NCBI GenBank assembly: GCA_002353585.1
Contig: DEJW01000019.1
Span: 1-20,188 of the forward strand
Direction of reading: 5' to 3'
Length of the DNA: 20,188 nucleotides
DNA from: Prevotellaceae bacterium UBA2738
GTDB taxonomy: Bacteria; Bacteroidota; Bacteroidia; Bacteroidales; Bacteroidaceae
A program made the position numbers and the translations under genes. Below, one piece after another: positions 20,080 through 20,188 of this stretch (position 1 is its first letter; each line of letters opens with the position of its first letter). The notes under the pieces are model-generated. The model was not told the origin of the DNA, made no database searches, and worked only from the letters and a program-made list of their open reading frames with translations.

Positions 20080-20188
20080 CAAACTAACTTAGTTTAAAAA
20101 ACAAACTAACTTACTTTGTTTATCAAACTAACTTACTTTGTTTAACAAACTAACCTACTTTGTTCAACAAACTAACTTAGTTTGTTAT
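20080..20188. repeat. 22-bp tandem repeat array, continuing past the window
   Basis: CAAACTAAC begins at 20080, 20102, 20124, 20146 and 20168, exactly 22 bases apart: five copies with few differences. The unit reads CAAACTAACTTACTTTGTTT plus two variable bases. The first and last copies have the perfect palindrome AAACTAA-C-TTAGTTT; the three inner ones have ACTTT instead of AGTTT. There is no spacer sequence and no gene. Between the tRNA promoter and the array (19976-20079) nothing recognisable is visible. Confidence 0.85.

Noticed and set aside
20080..20188. CRISPR array
   Set aside because: The 22-bp units are contiguous with no spacers and no cas genes are present.

Overview
The window looks like chromosomal DNA of a member of the Bacteroidota, probably order Bacteroidales (Prevotella/Bacteroides-like; genus not resolvable by eye). 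Evidence: nearly every transcription unit is preceded by the Bacteroidota-type promoter (TTTG, 19-20 bp, TAnnTTTG); two lipoproteins carry an acidic lipoprotein-export signal right after the lipidated cysteine; intergenic DNA is AT-rich with short interspersed repeats typical of this group; and the housekeeping proteins have Bacteroidales-like sequence.

Layout. (1) 1-150: a broken duplicate of the 5' part of metH, cut by the window edge. (2) 151-600: no protein gene, but a strong promoter, a densely structured transcript and an intrinsic terminator, so a candidate small RNA or regulated leader. (3) 601-2018: two tandem surface-lipoprotein genes sharing the same signal/linker cassette, closed by a terminator. 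(4) 2192-8196: metH, an Na+-coupled NSS-family transporter and metF, a methionine-synthesis operon in which MetF makes the 5-methyl-THF used by MetH. (5) 8291-15726: ychF, lgt, mutS, leuS, a same-strand housekeeping cluster with its own promoter. (6) 15730-15828: a six-copy 9-bp CTAG array and a bidirectional terminator, then an HU gene on the minus strand. (7) 16363-18461: a rhomboid protease and a membrane-anchored endonuclease/exonuclease/phosphatase-family protein. (8) 18462-18957: about 500 bp without genes, containing a cluster of DnaA boxes next to a very AT-rich stretch (candidate oriC or DnaA-binding locus), followed by repeats. (9) 18958-20188: a shortened FecE/BtuD-type ABC ATPase and tRNA-Arg(CCT) on the minus strand, ending in a 22-bp tandem repeat array that runs off the window.

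The most unusual signals are: five GC-rich palindromic elements inserted in frame in metH, all at interdomain linkers, two of them the same element in opposite orientations; the structured 5' RNA locus with mutually exclusive helices; the DnaA-box cluster; interspersed repeats that overlap the stop codons of three genes; and the precisely periodic CTAG array. All observations are by eye; no search or folding program was run.
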